A program made the position numbers and the translations under genes. A stretch of DNA of 64,000 nucleotides from Thiotrichales bacterium 19S3-11 (lineage in GTDB: Bacteria; Pseudomonadota; Gammaproteobacteria; Francisellales; Francisellaceae): contig JAKJJU010000013.1 of the NCBI GenBank assembly GCA_021713295.1, positions 1-64,000 on the forward strand, read 5' to 3'. Positions 51,845 through 61,702 of this stretch are shown here, in pieces (the stretch's first letter is position 1; each line of letters begins with the position of its first letter). The notes beneath the pieces were generated by a model. It saw only the letters and a program-made list of their open reading frames with translations. It searched no databases and was not told where the DNA came from.

Positions 51845-52930
51845 ATGCTTCTTTGGCTTACAAATTTTCTCGTTGATTTCTATCGCCCTTTTTATGTATT
51901 TAACTATATTACGCTACGCTGTGTCTTAGCTGCTGCTAGCGCGCTACTTTTATCACTTATATTTGGTAAACCAATGATTAATTGGCTAAGAAAAATGCAA
52001 GTTGGTCAAGTTGTGCGCAATGATGGCCCTCAAACCCACCTCAAAAAATCTGGAACACCGACAATGGGCGGTGTTTTAGTTTTAGCATCCGTTATTATTT
52101 CATCTTTATTATGGGCGAATTTAAATAATATTTATATTTGGGTACTAATATTTACACTTGTTGTATTTGGTGGCATCGGCTTTTTAGATGACTTTTTAAA
52201 GTTAGTACTCAAACATCCAAGAGGCTTAAAGTCACGCTGGAAATACTTATTACAATCGATATTTGCACTAATAGCTGGTGTTATTTTATTTTTCCACTTT
52301 AATCGTTATATGGATCTAAGTATTGCAATTCCATACACCAAATCTGTAGTAATTCCACTTGGCAGTTTAGGCTTTATTTTGCTGAGCTACTTTGTCGTTG
52401 TTGGTAGCTCCAATGCAGTTAACTTAACAGATGGCTTAGATGGCTTAGCTATTGTTCCTATCGGTTTAGTTGCTGCAGGTTTAGCTATTTTTGCCTATGC
52501 AACAAGTAATGCTACATTTGCTTACTACCTACATTTAGTTTACATACCAGGAACGCAAGAAGTTGCAATTTTTTTATCCGCTGTTTTCGGCGCCAGTTTA
52601 GGTTTTTTATGGTTTAATGCCCACCCAGCTGATGTTTTTATGGGAGATGTTGGAGCACTTGCATTAGGTGCAGCATTAGGCGTTGCTGCTATTATCTTAC
52701 GTCAAGAATTAATTCTGTTTATAATGGGCTTTATCTTTGTAATTGAAACAGTTTCTGTTATTTTGCAGGTTGGATCTTATAAATTAAGAAAAAAACGTAT
52801 TTTCAAAATGGCACCAATTCATCATCACTTTGAACAACTTGGCTTAAGTGAAACAAAGGTTACTATTCGCTTCTGGATTTTAACCATATTATTTGTTTTA
52901 ATTGGCTTAGCCTCACTAAAAATCAACTAG
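51845..52930 (+). CDS. mraY: Phospho-N-acetylmuramoyl-pentapeptide transferase
   Basis: Makes lipid I from UDP-MurNAc-pentapeptide and undecaprenyl phosphate in the inner membrane. The start is placed at ATG 51845 (MLLWLTNFL), which gives 361 residues, as in E. coli, and follows AAGGA at good spacing. A longer frame to 51767 has no support. GTPTMGGVLVL, FLDDFLKL, NAVNLTDGLDGLA and the HHHFEQLG tail are diagnostic. murD follows 2 bases later. Confidence 0.96.
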   Translation: MLLWLTNFLVDFYRPFYVFNYITLRCVLAAASALLLSLIFGKPMINWLRKMQVGQVVRNDGPQTHLKKSGTPTMGGVLVLASVIISSLLWANLNNIYIWVLIFTLVVFGGIGFLDDFLKLVLKHPRGLKSRWKYLLQSIFALIAGVILFFHFNRYMDLSIAIPYTKSVVIPLGSLGFILLSYFVVVGSSNAVNLTDGLDGLAIVPIGLVAAGLAIFAYATSNATFAYYLHLVYIPGTQEVAIFLSAVFGASLGFLWFNAHPADVFMGDVGALALGAALGVAAIILRQELILFIMGFIFVIETVSVILQVGSYKLRKKRIFKMAPIHHHFEQLGLSETKVTIRFWILTILFVLIGLASLKIN

Positions 52931-52932
52931 CA

Positions 52933-54297
52933 ATGAATACTATAAAAGAAAAAAAAACACTCTATTATCAAAAAATTCAAATTAGAAAAGTGCTTATTTT
53001 AGGCTTAGGTATCAGCGGTATCTCTGCTATGAACTACATTGCCAATAACTATAATCTACTAATTTATGTTTATGATGATCATCACCCATTAAATTTAGCT
53101 GATGAAGTAATACAAGTTAATGAACTAAACCAGTTATCTAAAATAGACCTAGTTATTGCAAGCCCTGGATTTGATCTGCGAGAAAAACGCTTTAATGCGC
53201 TGGATAAACTTAACTGTCCTATTATCTGTGATATTGAGTTATTTAGCCACCTAACCAATAAGCCAATGATTGCAATTACAGGATCAAATGCTAAAAGCAC
53301 CGTAACAAGTTTAATTACAAGTCTATTGAATCAGCTTGGCATTAAAGCACAAGCTGGTGGTAATATTGGCCTTGCTGTTTTTGACTTATTGGATATTGAA
53401 TGTGATGTTTTTATTCTTGAACTTTCAAGTTTTCAACTAGACTTGATGCAATCATTTTCAGCTGTAATTGGTATTATCACCAATATCTCGAAAGACCACT
53501 TAGACCGCTATCATGATTATCAATCCTATAAACAATCTAAGCTTCAATTAGCAAAAAGAGTTCGTCATCTAATTTGTAGTTTTAAGTTAAGTACTCAAAT
53601 TTCACATCCTAATATTACATATTATGATAAACAACATACCATTAGCGTAAGTAACGAGCACATTACATATCATGATGATGCCTTTGTTTGTATTAAAGAT
53701 ATTCAATTAAAAGGTAGTCATAATCATTTAAATATTATCATGTCATTAGTGGCTATTGAAACTTATCTAAATACCCAGAAAATTACTCATTCAATTACAG
53801 TAAAAACTAACGCTTTTAGAAGTACGTTATTAACCTTTCAAAATCTGCCAAGTCGTTGCCATGTATTTGCAAACTATCATGGCATCAATTGGGTTGATGA
53901 CTCCAAAGGCACTAATATTGATGCAACAAAAGCTGCTATTATGGGCCTCTCTTCGACGCATCATACAAAAAACTGCATTCTAATTTTAGGCGGGATGACT
54001 AAAGGCGGTGATTTCTCTGAATTACAAACTGTTATTGATCAATATGTCAAAGCTATTTATGTTTTTGGTCAAGATAGAGAATTAATCAATAATCAAATTG
54101 AACACCCTCAGATAAAACTTTATGCTAAATTAGATGAAGTCGTCTTTAAAATTAAGCATAATGCAGTGGCAGGTGATATTATTTTATTTTCACCAGCCTG
54201 TGCTAGCTTTGATCAATTTGATAATTATTTACAACGAGGTCAATATTTTAGAGCATTAGTTGAACGACTCAACACAATTAAGCAAATGGAACCTTAA
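52933..54297 (+). CDS. murD: UDP-N-acetylmuramoylalanine-D-glutamate ligase
   Basis: Adds D-Glu to UDP-MurNAc-Ala in peptidoglycan synthesis. The product has 454 residues. LILGLGISG binds the UDP part. The P-loop is GSNAKST (117-123), with Ala where most homologues have Gly. ELSSFQLD, SKDHLDRY and DDSKGTN are conserved. The N-terminal 18 residues before the Rossmann motif are longer than usual. Coupled between mraY and ftsW. Confidence 0.94.
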   Translation: MNTIKEKKTLYYQKIQIRKVLILGLGISGISAMNYIANNYNLLIYVYDDHHPLNLADEVIQVNELNQLSKIDLVIASPGFDLREKRFNALDKLNCPIICDIELFSHLTNKPMIAITGSNAKSTVTSLITSLLNQLGIKAQAGGNIGLAVFDLLDIECDVFILELSSFQLDLMQSFSAVIGIITNISKDHLDRYHDYQSYKQSKLQLAKRVRHLICSFKLSTQISHPNITYYDKQHTISVSNEHITYHDDAFVCIKDIQLKGSHNHLNIIMSLVAIETYLNTQKITHSITVKTNAFRSTLLTFQNLPSRCHVFANYHGINWVDDSKGTNIDATKAAIMGLSSTHHTKNCILILGGMTKGGDFSELQTVIDQYVKAIYVFGQDRELINNQIEHPQIKLYAKLDEVVFKIKHNAVAGDIILFSPACASFDQFDNYLQRGQYFRALVERLNTIKQMEP

Positions 54298-54300
54298 TCA

Positions 54301-55518
54301 ATGAATAGGCTAAAAAAATGCATTCACTACCTTAAAGCGCGAAAATTTAAAAAAGTTGAGCGTGTTCGAGCCCCCATTAATTTAAACTTAACGCTTTTTT
54401 TTAGCATTCTTATATTACTTGCTTTTGGCTGGGTAATGGTTACATCGGCATCGCTAGTTGAGGCACAACATGATTATCATAATGCATTTTACTTTTCCAT
54501 TCGCCAAGGAATTTATGTTATTTTAGGCCTAGCTGCAATGGCTGTAGCGCTTTTTGTTCCCACTGATAACTATGAAAAATTAGGTGGAATTTGGATTATT
54601 ATCTCACTGATTCTGCTGATTGCTGTTTTAATTCCAGGAATTGGACATGTGGTTAATGGATCAAGACGTTGGATCCCACTTGGCTTTACCAATATTCAGG
54701 TATCTGAAGTTGTTAAACTCTGTGGCATTATGTATTTTTCTAGTTATATTGTCCGCCATGGTCGATATGCTAGAGAAGCATTTTATGGTGTTGTTAAACC
54801 ACTTGCATTACTAGCTATTTTGGCTTTCTTTCTACTTTTAGAGCCTGATTTTGGCGCATCTGTTGTTTTATTTACCATCATCTTTGGTATTATGTTCATG
54901 GGCGGAGTTAAACTTCGCTGGTTTATTATTTTAGCTGTAATTGGCGCTTTATTAGCCATTATTTTAGTTTTAAAATCACCCTATCGTTTAGAACGTGTTA
55001 CAGGCTTTTTACATCCTTGGGAAAATCAGTATGGTTCAGGTTATCAATTAACACAAGCGCTGATTGCTTTTGGGCGTGGTGGCTGGTTTGGTTTAGGTTT
55101 AGGAAACAGCGTTCAAAAATTATTTTATCTACCTGAAGCACATACAGATTTTATCGTATCAATTATTGCTGAAGAATTTGGGGCTTTTGGTGTGTTTGCG
55201 CTAATGGGTGTTTATAGTATTGTAATTGTTATTGGCATTAAAATTGCACGCGCAGCTATAAGCTTAAATCGAGAATTTGAATCTTATGTCTCCTACGGTA
55301 TCGTTTTTTGGCTTGCCTTCCAGGTATTGGTTAATATTGGCGTTAATACTGGCATTTTACCCACAAAAGGATTAACACTTCCTCTAATTAGCTATGGTGG
55401 AAGTAGTCTATTAATTATGTGTTATGCCCTAGGCATTCTACTTCGAATCGACTTTGAGAATAAGATTTTACTTGATCAAATCAAACCTACATTTAAAGTA
55501 CAAAAACGTAGTTTTTAG
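54301..55518 (+). CDS. ftsW: Peptidoglycan glycosyltransferase FtsW
   Basis: SEDS-family polymerase of septal peptidoglycan. The product has 405 residues with about ten membrane helices. Motifs include NGSRRWIPLG, LLLEPDFGAS, GSGYQLTQALIAFGRGGWFG, HTDFIVSIIAEEFG and LPLISYGGSS. It starts 3 bases after murD. The next gene is arsR, so the usual murG-murC part of the cluster is absent here. Confidence 0.95.
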   Translation: MNRLKKCIHYLKARKFKKVERVRAPINLNLTLFFSILILLAFGWVMVTSASLVEAQHDYHNAFYFSIRQGIYVILGLAAMAVALFVPTDNYEKLGGIWIIISLILLIAVLIPGIGHVVNGSRRWIPLGFTNIQVSEVVKLCGIMYFSSYIVRHGRYAREAFYGVVKPLALLAILAFFLLLEPDFGASVVLFTIIFGIMFMGGVKLRWFIILAVIGALLAIILVLKSPYRLERVTGFLHPWENQYGSGYQLTQALIAFGRGGWFGLGLGNSVQKLFYLPEAHTDFIVSIIAEEFGAFGVFALMGVYSIVIVIGIKIARAAISLNREFESYVSYGIVFWLAFQVLVNIGVNTGILPTKGLTLPLISYGGSSLLIMCYALGILLRIDFENKILLDQIKPTFKVQKRSF

Positions 55519-55573
55519 CCTAGCTGAATATTCACTTGTTATAATTAACTTGCCTAGACTATAATTTTCGCAT

Positions 55574-55607
55574 AATATATTTATAAATTTAAATATGTAA
55601 ATATATT
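55574..55607. promoter_or_regulatory. Palindromic operator candidate upstream of arsR
   Basis: AATATATTTA (55574-55583) and TAAATATATT (55598-55607) are a perfect 10-base inverted repeat with a 14-base spacer. It ends 10 bases before the arsR ATG. ArsR-family repressors bind such AT-rich palindromes over their own promoters. AT-rich sequence produces chance palindromes, so this is tentative. Confidence 0.5.
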
Positions 55608-55617
55608 GGTATTAATT

Positions 55618-55953
55618 ATGGATTCAACAATTAACTTTTTAAAAGCAATTTCTGATAAAAACCGTTTATTAATTTTATACCTACTCCATAACCATACACT
55701 ATGTGTTTGCGATATACAAAATGTAATCCCCTTAACACAGGGTGCGCTATCTATTCAATTAAGAAAGTTAACATCAGTTGGATTACTTGAATCATTCAAA
55801 CAGGGAAAATGGGTATTTTATAAACTGTCACAAACAATTAAGCCATTTAATTTAAGCATTTTATCTGAACTCTTTAAAACTATAAATACTGATAAGGACG
55901 TTCAAACGATGCTAAATCAACTACAAATAACTGAAAAGTGTCAACTTCTTTAG
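55618..55953 (+). CDS. arsR: ArsR-family metalloid-responsive repressor
   Basis: The product has 111 residues with a winged helix-turn-helix. LCVCDI places C29 and C31 as in the As(III)/Sb(III) site ELCVCDL of classical ArsR, and SIQLRKLTSVGLLES is the recognition region. The ATG at 55618 is preferred to an upstream TTG. It is 9 bases before the arsenite pump gene and presumably releases its operator when arsenite binds. Confidence 0.9.
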   Translation: MDSTINFLKAISDKNRLLILYLLHNHTLCVCDIQNVIPLTQGALSIQLRKLTSVGLLESFKQGKWVFYKLSQTIKPFNLSILSELFKTINTDKDVQTMLNQLQITEKCQLL

Positions 55954-55962
55954 GAGTATTCT

Positions 55963-57012
55963 ATGCAAGAAATAACAAAATCACAACGATTAGGGTTTTT
56001 AGATAAATACCTTACAGCATGGATATTTATTGCTATGTTTATAGGCATACTTATTAGTTATTTTTCACCCAATGTTAAACTATTAATTACCGATTTTGAT
56101 ATTGGTACAGGAAACTGGCTAATTGGTATCGGGCTAATTGTTATGATGTATCCCCCTTTGGCTAAAGTGAAGTATAAATCAATGCCATCCGTATTTAAGA
56201 ATAAACGTATTTTTATTCTATCGATGATACAAAACTGGCTAATTGGTCCTATATTAATGTTTATTTTAGCGATTATCTTTTTCTATAACCAACCTCATTT
56301 TATGATAGGGCTTATCTTAATCGGGCTTGCCAGATGTATTGCAATGGTAATTATTTGGAATGATTTAGCAAAAGGAAGCCGTGAATATTGTGCCGCAATT
56401 GTTGCTTTTAATTCAATATTTCAGATACTTTTCTATGCTGCATATGCCTATATTTTTATTACAATTATACCTAAATTAATGGGTTTAAATTATGTTGAAA
56501 TTAATATATCCATGCGCTCTATCGCACAAAGTGTTGCTATCTATTTAGGTATTCCTTTTTTAGCTGCCATCTTAACACGTATCCTATTAATCTCTAAAAA
56601 AGGAGAAGCTTGGTATACTCATCAGTTTCTACCAAAAATATCACCAGTTACTTTAATTGCACTTCTTTATACTATTATTTTAATGTTTGCAACTAAAGGC
56701 GAAGATATTATATTGCTCCCTTTAGTTGTTATTAAGGTAGCTATCCCATTAATAATCTATTTTTTATTGATGTTTTTTATTTCATTTTGGATATCTTATA
56801 AGCTTAAAGCGGATTATCAACAGTCAGCTTCTTTGAGTTTTAGCGCTGCATCAAATAACTTTGAATTAGCAATTGCTGTTGCAATTGGCGTATTCGGAAT
56901 TAACTCTGCTGAAGCATTTGTTGGTGTCATAGGTCCACTAATTGAGGTCCCTGTTTTAATTGGGCTGGTTAAAGTTTCACTACTACTGAAAAGTAAATTA
57001 AATTTCAAATAG
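55963..57012 (+). CDS. acr3: ACR3-family arsenite efflux permease
   Basis: The product has 349 residues with ten hydrophobic helices. GLARCIAMVIIWNDLAKG, with the essential cysteine C125, is the ACR3 signature. The C-terminal SFSAASNNFELAIAVAIG block is also typical. TAGGAG precedes the ATG. It forms an arsR-acr3 operon; no arsenate reductase gene is adjacent. Confidence 0.95.
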   Translation: MQEITKSQRLGFLDKYLTAWIFIAMFIGILISYFSPNVKLLITDFDIGTGNWLIGIGLIVMMYPPLAKVKYKSMPSVFKNKRIFILSMIQNWLIGPILMFILAIIFFYNQPHFMIGLILIGLARCIAMVIIWNDLAKGSREYCAAIVAFNSIFQILFYAAYAYIFITIIPKLMGLNYVEINISMRSIAQSVAIYLGIPFLAAILTRILLISKKGEAWYTHQFLPKISPVTLIALLYTIILMFATKGEDIILLPLVVIKVAIPLIIYFLLMFFISFWISYKLKADYQQSASLSFSAASNNFELAIAVAIGVFGINSAEAFVGVIGPLIEVPVLIGLVKVSLLLKSKLNFK

Positions 57013-57072
57013 ATATAGCTAGCAGCATTCTATAATCATCAACTACAATTTATATTAATTTATATTCAAATA

Positions 57073-58377
57073 CTATTGCTGATTATCTTTAAAAGTAGAA
57101 TCCAGTTCAAAATACTTACTTTTTTTAGTCTCAGGCATTTCAAATATTAATATTAAGGTCATAATCGACGCAAAGATTAAATAATAGCAAGGGGCGTATT
57201 TAGAAACGAAAAGTTTTACTAATAATAGCGAAACCATCGGTGTTGTTCCCGCAAATAATGCATTGCCAATATTATAGGCTGCCGACATTCCGCTATAACG
57301 ATATTCAGTTGGGAAAAGCTCACTAATGGTGACTTGAAAAGAGGCTGTCATCGCTGCAACTAATACTGCGAATATACTTTCAGCAATCAGAATTTCAGTC
57401 ACAGTACCATTATTTAACCAAGTAAATAAAGGATATGCCAAAATTAATAAAAGGACAATTGGCACATTAAGCATCACTTTTCTACCTAAAACATCAGCTA
57501 ACCATCCAAAAAGTGGTGATGTTATAGCATAGACTACTGAAATAATTACTGTAATCAACATGACAAGGTTAACATCTAAATGACGAGCTTCAATAAAATC
57601 ATTAGGTAAAAAAGTTGCCATCATATAGTAAGCAATACCAATATAACCCGTTAATGTAAACACCCAAACCAGTGGCATTTTTGGACCTTTAAGGGCGGAT
57701 AGCAAAGGATTTTTAAGCGATTTTTTAGATTTTTTTACTGCCTCAAAAAATGGCGACTCTCTTACTGTGTGCTGCAATAACATAGAAATCAATGCAAAAA
57801 GAAAACCAATAAAAAATGCAATACGCCAACCATAGTGTAACATTTCTTCTCGATTTAAAATCGTTGCTAAGACACCAACAACTAGAGCACTAAATATTAT
57901 CCCAACTTGTGAAGCCAAGCTTGCTAATGCTGTTGCAAATCCTCGATACTTCATCGAAGCATTTTCTGCTAACATCACTAAAACGCCGGTATATTCACCA
58001 CCGACAGAAAAACCTTGTAACATCCTAGCTAGAATTAAGATAATCACAGCCCCAATACCAAATTGATTATAAGTTGGCATCACCATCATAATAAACATGG
58101 GAATGCACATTAATCCAATACTTAAAGTAATCGCATAACGTCGACCTAATCTATCGCCAATTGAGCCTAATACAAAACCACCGAGCGGTCGCATAAAGTA
58201 GCTTGCAGCAAAAATACCAAAAATTGTTATTAGTGCTATCGATTGAACGTCATTTGGAAAAAAAATTACACTTAAATAAGTTGCCAAATAGCCATAGAGA
58301 CTAAACTCAAACCACTCCAACGCCGCTCCTAACGTCGTTATTAAAGCCGTTTTTCTAGCACTTGCTTGTTTTTTCAT
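57073..58377 (-). CDS. MHS-family MFS proton symporter
   Basis: The product has 434 residues and 12 membrane helices. It shows the metabolite:H+ symporter layout of ProP, KgtP and ShiA: ALEWFEFSLYGYLA near the start, RPLGGFVLGSIGDRLGRRYAI as motif A, and RMLQGFSVGGEYTG. The substrate could be proline/betaine, a dicarboxylate or similar; it cannot be fixed by sequence. Confidence 0.9.
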   Translation of the reverse strand: MKKQASARKTALITTLGAALEWFEFSLYGYLATYLSVIFFPNDVQSIALITIFGIFAASYFMRPLGGFVLGSIGDRLGRRYAITLSIGLMCIPMFIMMVMPTYNQFGIGAVIILILARMLQGFSVGGEYTGVLVMLAENASMKYRGFATALASLASQVGIIFSALVVGVLATILNREEMLHYGWRIAFFIGFLFALISMLLQHTVRESPFFEAVKKSKKSLKNPLLSALKGPKMPLVWVFTLTGYIGIAYYMMATFLPNDFIEARHLDVNLVMLITVIISVVYAITSPLFGWLADVLGRKVMLNVPIVLLLILAYPLFTWLNNGTVTEILIAESIFAVLVAAMTASFQVTISELFPTEYRYSGMSAAYNIGNALFAGTTPMVSLLLVKLFVSKYAPCYYLIFASIMTLILIFEMPETKKSKYFELDSTFKDNQQ

Positions 58378-58638
58378 TGATTACATTAGCTATTTTCAAT
58401 ATCTACTAGGACGAGTCTAACAAAATACTTAATTAATTAATATTTTTTACAACAGATAAATTAATTTTTAAGCAATATATTAACCGTTGAATTACTAGCT
58501 CAAATAACTGGCATGCAAACTTATACCATAATAATTAAAAATATACGTTCATCATATCTGGACAACTAATATGCTTAATGCTATAAAATGCCATTAAACT
58601 AATTGAGGCAACAAAATTTATTTCAGCAGTTTTAATTT

Positions 58639-59202
58639 ATGAATAAAACCAATCGCCACTTTCATATTGCTTTTACACTGGCTATTTTTTACCAATTAGC
58701 TTCTGCTCAATGGATGCATGTACGCCTAAAACCTGGAAAAGATTACCCACAGTGGACATTATGGTTATTTAAAGGCCACACCTATATTGGAATGCTCGTT
58801 GGAGTGCTATTAATTTGCTATCTAATTGTAAATATATCCCAACATAAAGGTAACAAGCTACAACACTTATTCCCATGGTCTAAAAAAGGATTACAACGTG
58901 TTATCTCTGATCTTATTTGCCTGCTTAGCTTTAAATTTCCTCAACAACACCAACAAGGTGGGGCAAAAGGCTTTGTTCAAGGATTAGGTGTACTTTTAAT
59001 CTTAAGTGTTGCAACGACTGGCTTTTTATGGTTTACGATTTACTCAATTACTGGTAGTCTGAGTAGTCCTACAATTTATATCATTAAAGAAACGCATGAG
59101 TATTTAGCAAATACAGTCTGGTTTTATTTAGGTGGGCATGTAGGTATGTTTATATTGCATCTTTTATTTGATAAAAATAGAAAATCAAAAAACCAGGTGT
59201 AG
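58639..59202 (+). CDS. Cytochrome b561-like membrane protein
   Basis: The product has 187 residues and four hydrophobic helices. Histidines suited to haem binding lie in or near helices at H9, H47, H153, H167 and H174 (KGHTYIGMLVG; ETHEYLANT; LGGHVGMFILH). This matches the bacterial cytochrome b561 family that carries electrons across the inner membrane. Its electron donor and acceptor are unknown. It precedes the DAHP synthase gene by 49 bases. Confidence 0.8.
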   Translation: MNKTNRHFHIAFTLAIFYQLASAQWMHVRLKPGKDYPQWTLWLFKGHTYIGMLVGVLLICYLIVNISQHKGNKLQHLFPWSKKGLQRVISDLICLLSFKFPQQHQQGGAKGFVQGLGVLLILSVATTGFLWFTIYSITGSLSSPTIYIIKETHEYLANTVWFYLGGHVGMFILHLLFDKNRKSKNQV

Positions 59203-59251
59203 TAGGTAAAATTATTAAAAACATAAATTTTAAGAGAGGATTGTAAATTCC

Positions 59252-60313
59252 ATGATGTACAATACTGATGATGTACGGATAAGCGGCAAACGTGCATTAA
59301 TTCCTGCACTTGTAATCATTGAAGAGTTACCAATTACAGATAAAGCATCACAAACAATTTATTTAGGTAGGCAACAAGTTCACAATTGTTTATATGGTGA
59401 AGATGACCGTTTGGTTGTCGTAGTTGGACCTTGTTCAATACATGATTTAGATGCTGCATTGGAATATGGTGAAAAGCTACTTCAAGCATCTAAGCGTTTA
59501 AATGAAGACTTAGTAATCATCATGCGTACCTACTTTGAAAAACCAAGAACAACTATCGGTTGGAAGGGCTTTATCAACGACCCAGATTTAAACGATAGCT
59601 TCAATATTAACAAAGGCTTACGCCTAGCTCGCCAATTATTATTGGAATTATCTGATCAAGGTCTACCCTGTGGTACTGAGTTTTTAGATGTAATTAGCCC
59701 TCAATATATTGGTGATTTAGTCTCATGGGGAGCAATTGGCGCACGCACTACTGAGAGCCAAATTCATCGGCAACTTGTATCCGGTCTTTCTTCCCCTGTC
59801 GGCTTTAAAAACGCCACCGATGGCAATATTAATATTGCAATTGATGCCATTCATGCAGCACAATCTCCACATCATTTTTTATCAGTTTCGAAAGAAGGTA
59901 ATACTGCCATTTTCCAAACCGGTGGCAATAAAGACACGCACGTAATTCTTCGTGGTGGCAAAAGCGGCCCAAATTATGATCAAAAAACTATTATCGAATC
60001 GGCAGATAAACTTCACAAACTCAAATTACAACCACGCCTTATGATTGATTGCAGCCATGGTAATAGTAACAAAGATTATCGCAATCAACCTAAAGTTATC
60101 GATAGCATTCAGCAACACCTTAGCGTCTCAGAAACAGCTGATAAAATTTTTGGCGTCATGATTGAAAGCCACTTATTAGAAGGTAATCAATCTATCCATG
60201 ACAAGCCACTTGTCTATGGTAGAAGTATTACAGATGCATGTGTTTCATGGGAGACAACGCTTGAAATGCTTGAAAAACTTGCTGACGGTGTTAGAGCACG
60301 TCGTAAACTGTAA
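59252..60313 (+). CDS. aroG: 3-Deoxy-7-phosphoheptulonate synthase, class I
   Basis: First step of aromatic amino acid synthesis, joining PEP and erythrose 4-phosphate. The product has 353 residues, AroFGH-like. VVVGPCSIHD, MRTYFEKPRTT, GTEFLDVISPQY, GARTTESQ, VGFKNATDG and MIDCSHGNSNKD are diagnostic. Which effector amino acid inhibits it cannot be told. A GAGAGGA site lies about 11 bases upstream of the first of two adjacent ATGs. Confidence 0.95.
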   Translation: MMYNTDDVRISGKRALIPALVIIEELPITDKASQTIYLGRQQVHNCLYGEDDRLVVVVGPCSIHDLDAALEYGEKLLQASKRLNEDLVIIMRTYFEKPRTTIGWKGFINDPDLNDSFNINKGLRLARQLLLELSDQGLPCGTEFLDVISPQYIGDLVSWGAIGARTTESQIHRQLVSGLSSPVGFKNATDGNINIAIDAIHAAQSPHHFLSVSKEGNTAIFQTGGNKDTHVILRGGKSGPNYDQKTIIESADKLHKLKLQPRLMIDCSHGNSNKDYRNQPKVIDSIQQHLSVSETADKIFGVMIESHLLEGNQSIHDKPLVYGRSITDACVSWETTLEMLEKLADGVRARRKL

Positions 60314-60339
60314 ACTAACCAGTTAAATAAGGTTTAGTC

Positions 60340-60990
60340 ATGAAACCCTATATTCAATCATTTATTGATATTTCATTAGAAAAAAATGTTTTAAGATTTG
60401 GTGAATTTACACTTAAATCTGGCAGGAAAAGCCCTTACTTTTTTAATGCTGGGCTGTTTAATGATGGTGAGTCTTTATTTAAAATTGCCGATTGCTATGC
60501 TCAAAGATTACTAGAAAGCGACATTGAATTTGATATTCTTTTTGGCCCTGCTTATAAAGGTATCCCTTTAGTTAGTGCAATTAGCCTTATATTAGCATCT
60601 AAATATAATATAAATGTTGGCTTTGCCTTTAATCGTAAAGAAAAGAAAGATCATGGTGAAGGTGGAAACTTAGTTGGTGCAGATATGACTAATAAGCGAG
60701 TTATTATCGTTGATGATTTAATAACCGCTGGCACAGCAATTGATGAAAGTATGACATTACTTAAACCTGTCAATGCTAAAGTAAGCGGTATCCTACTAGC
60801 ACTTAATCGCCAAGAAGTTGGTAAAGACTTAGCTACTTCAGCAGTCAGTCAAATTGAGACTAATTACCAAGTTCCGGTATTAAGCATTATTAATTTTGAC
60901 GATATTATTCACTATGCTCAGTCAAAAACTAATTTTAAAGATCATGATCATGCGTTAATTAAATATCGCCAAGAATACGGGATATCATAG
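60340..60990 (+). CDS. pyrE: Orotate phosphoribosyltransferase
   Basis: Adds ribose phosphate to orotate in pyrimidine synthesis. The product has 216 residues. LKSGRKSPYFFNAG, FGPAYKGIPL and FNRKEKKDHGEGG are family blocks, and VIIVDDLITAGTAI is the PRPP-binding motif. AAGG lies seven bases before the ATG. It ends tail-to-tail with ispD. Confidence 0.97.
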   Translation: MKPYIQSFIDISLEKNVLRFGEFTLKSGRKSPYFFNAGLFNDGESLFKIADCYAQRLLESDIEFDILFGPAYKGIPLVSAISLILASKYNINVGFAFNRKEKKDHGEGGNLVGADMTNKRVIIVDDLITAGTAIDESMTLLKPVNAKVSGILLALNRQEVGKDLATSAVSQIETNYQVPVLSIINFDDIIHYAQSKTNFKDHDHALIKYRQEYGIS

Positions 60991-61004
60991 TTAATAAAAT
61001 TTAT

Positions 61005-61685
61005 TTATCCAACCAAAGCATTAACAATTGCTAAATCATCAGGGTAAGTTACTTTAATATTTTTCGATGATCCAACTACAATTTCAACTGAATGATCACA
61101 AGCTTCTAATGCTGAAGCTTCATCTGTTATCGGTAGATTTTCTCTACGTGCGCTTAGTAATGATTCTAACAAAATGCGATATTTTACTGTCTGAGGTGTT
61201 AAAGCGCGAAATAAATTAGAACGATCAACCGTCTTTGTGATTTTTTTATTACTAACCTCTTTAACCGTATCCGCCATTTCAGCAACTAATATAACACCTG
61301 CTGCCTCATCCAAATTATAAGCTGTAGCATTTAAACGGTCTATATCCTTTGGATCAACTAAAGGCCTTGCTGCATCATGCACGCAAACAAACTCAGCATC
61401 ATCTATTTTATCGTTTAAAAATAATAAGCCCTGATAGACCGACTCAGCTCGAGTTTGACCTCCTATGCAGGTTACTATAGGCTTGGCTGATTGAATGTTC
61501 AACGTTTTAAAATCAATATCATTTGGATTAAGCGCAATGACTACTCCATCAATCGATTTTGCGTTTAAAACAGCAGCAATCGTCATTTCAATGATGGTTT
61601 TACCTGAATCAAGTTTTAGGTATTGTTTAGGGGAATTTAAGCCCATTCGCTGCCCAATACCTGCTGCAGGAATTATACACCACAT
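61005..61685 (-). CDS. ispD: 2-C-methyl-D-erythritol 4-phosphate cytidylyltransferase
   Basis: Third step of the MEP pathway, making CDP-ME. The product has 226 residues. IIPAAGIGQRMG is the CTP-binding loop, and VHDAARPLV and TDEASALE are conserved. The ATG at 61685 is preferred over 61691 because AAGGGG sits at proper spacing from it. It follows ftsB, the usual gammaproteobacterial pair; the customary ispF is not next. Confidence 0.95.
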   Translation of the reverse strand: MWCIIPAAGIGQRMGLNSPKQYLKLDSGKTIIEMTIAAVLNAKSIDGVVIALNPNDIDFKTLNIQSAKPIVTCIGGQTRAESVYQGLLFLNDKIDDAEFVCVHDAARPLVDPKDIDRLNATAYNLDEAAGVILVAEMADTVKEVSNKKITKTVDRSNLFRALTPQTVKYRILLESLLSARRENLPITDEASALEACDHSVEIVVGSSKNIKVTYPDDLAIVNALVG

Positions 61686-61702
61686 AAACATACCCCTTCT
61701 TT

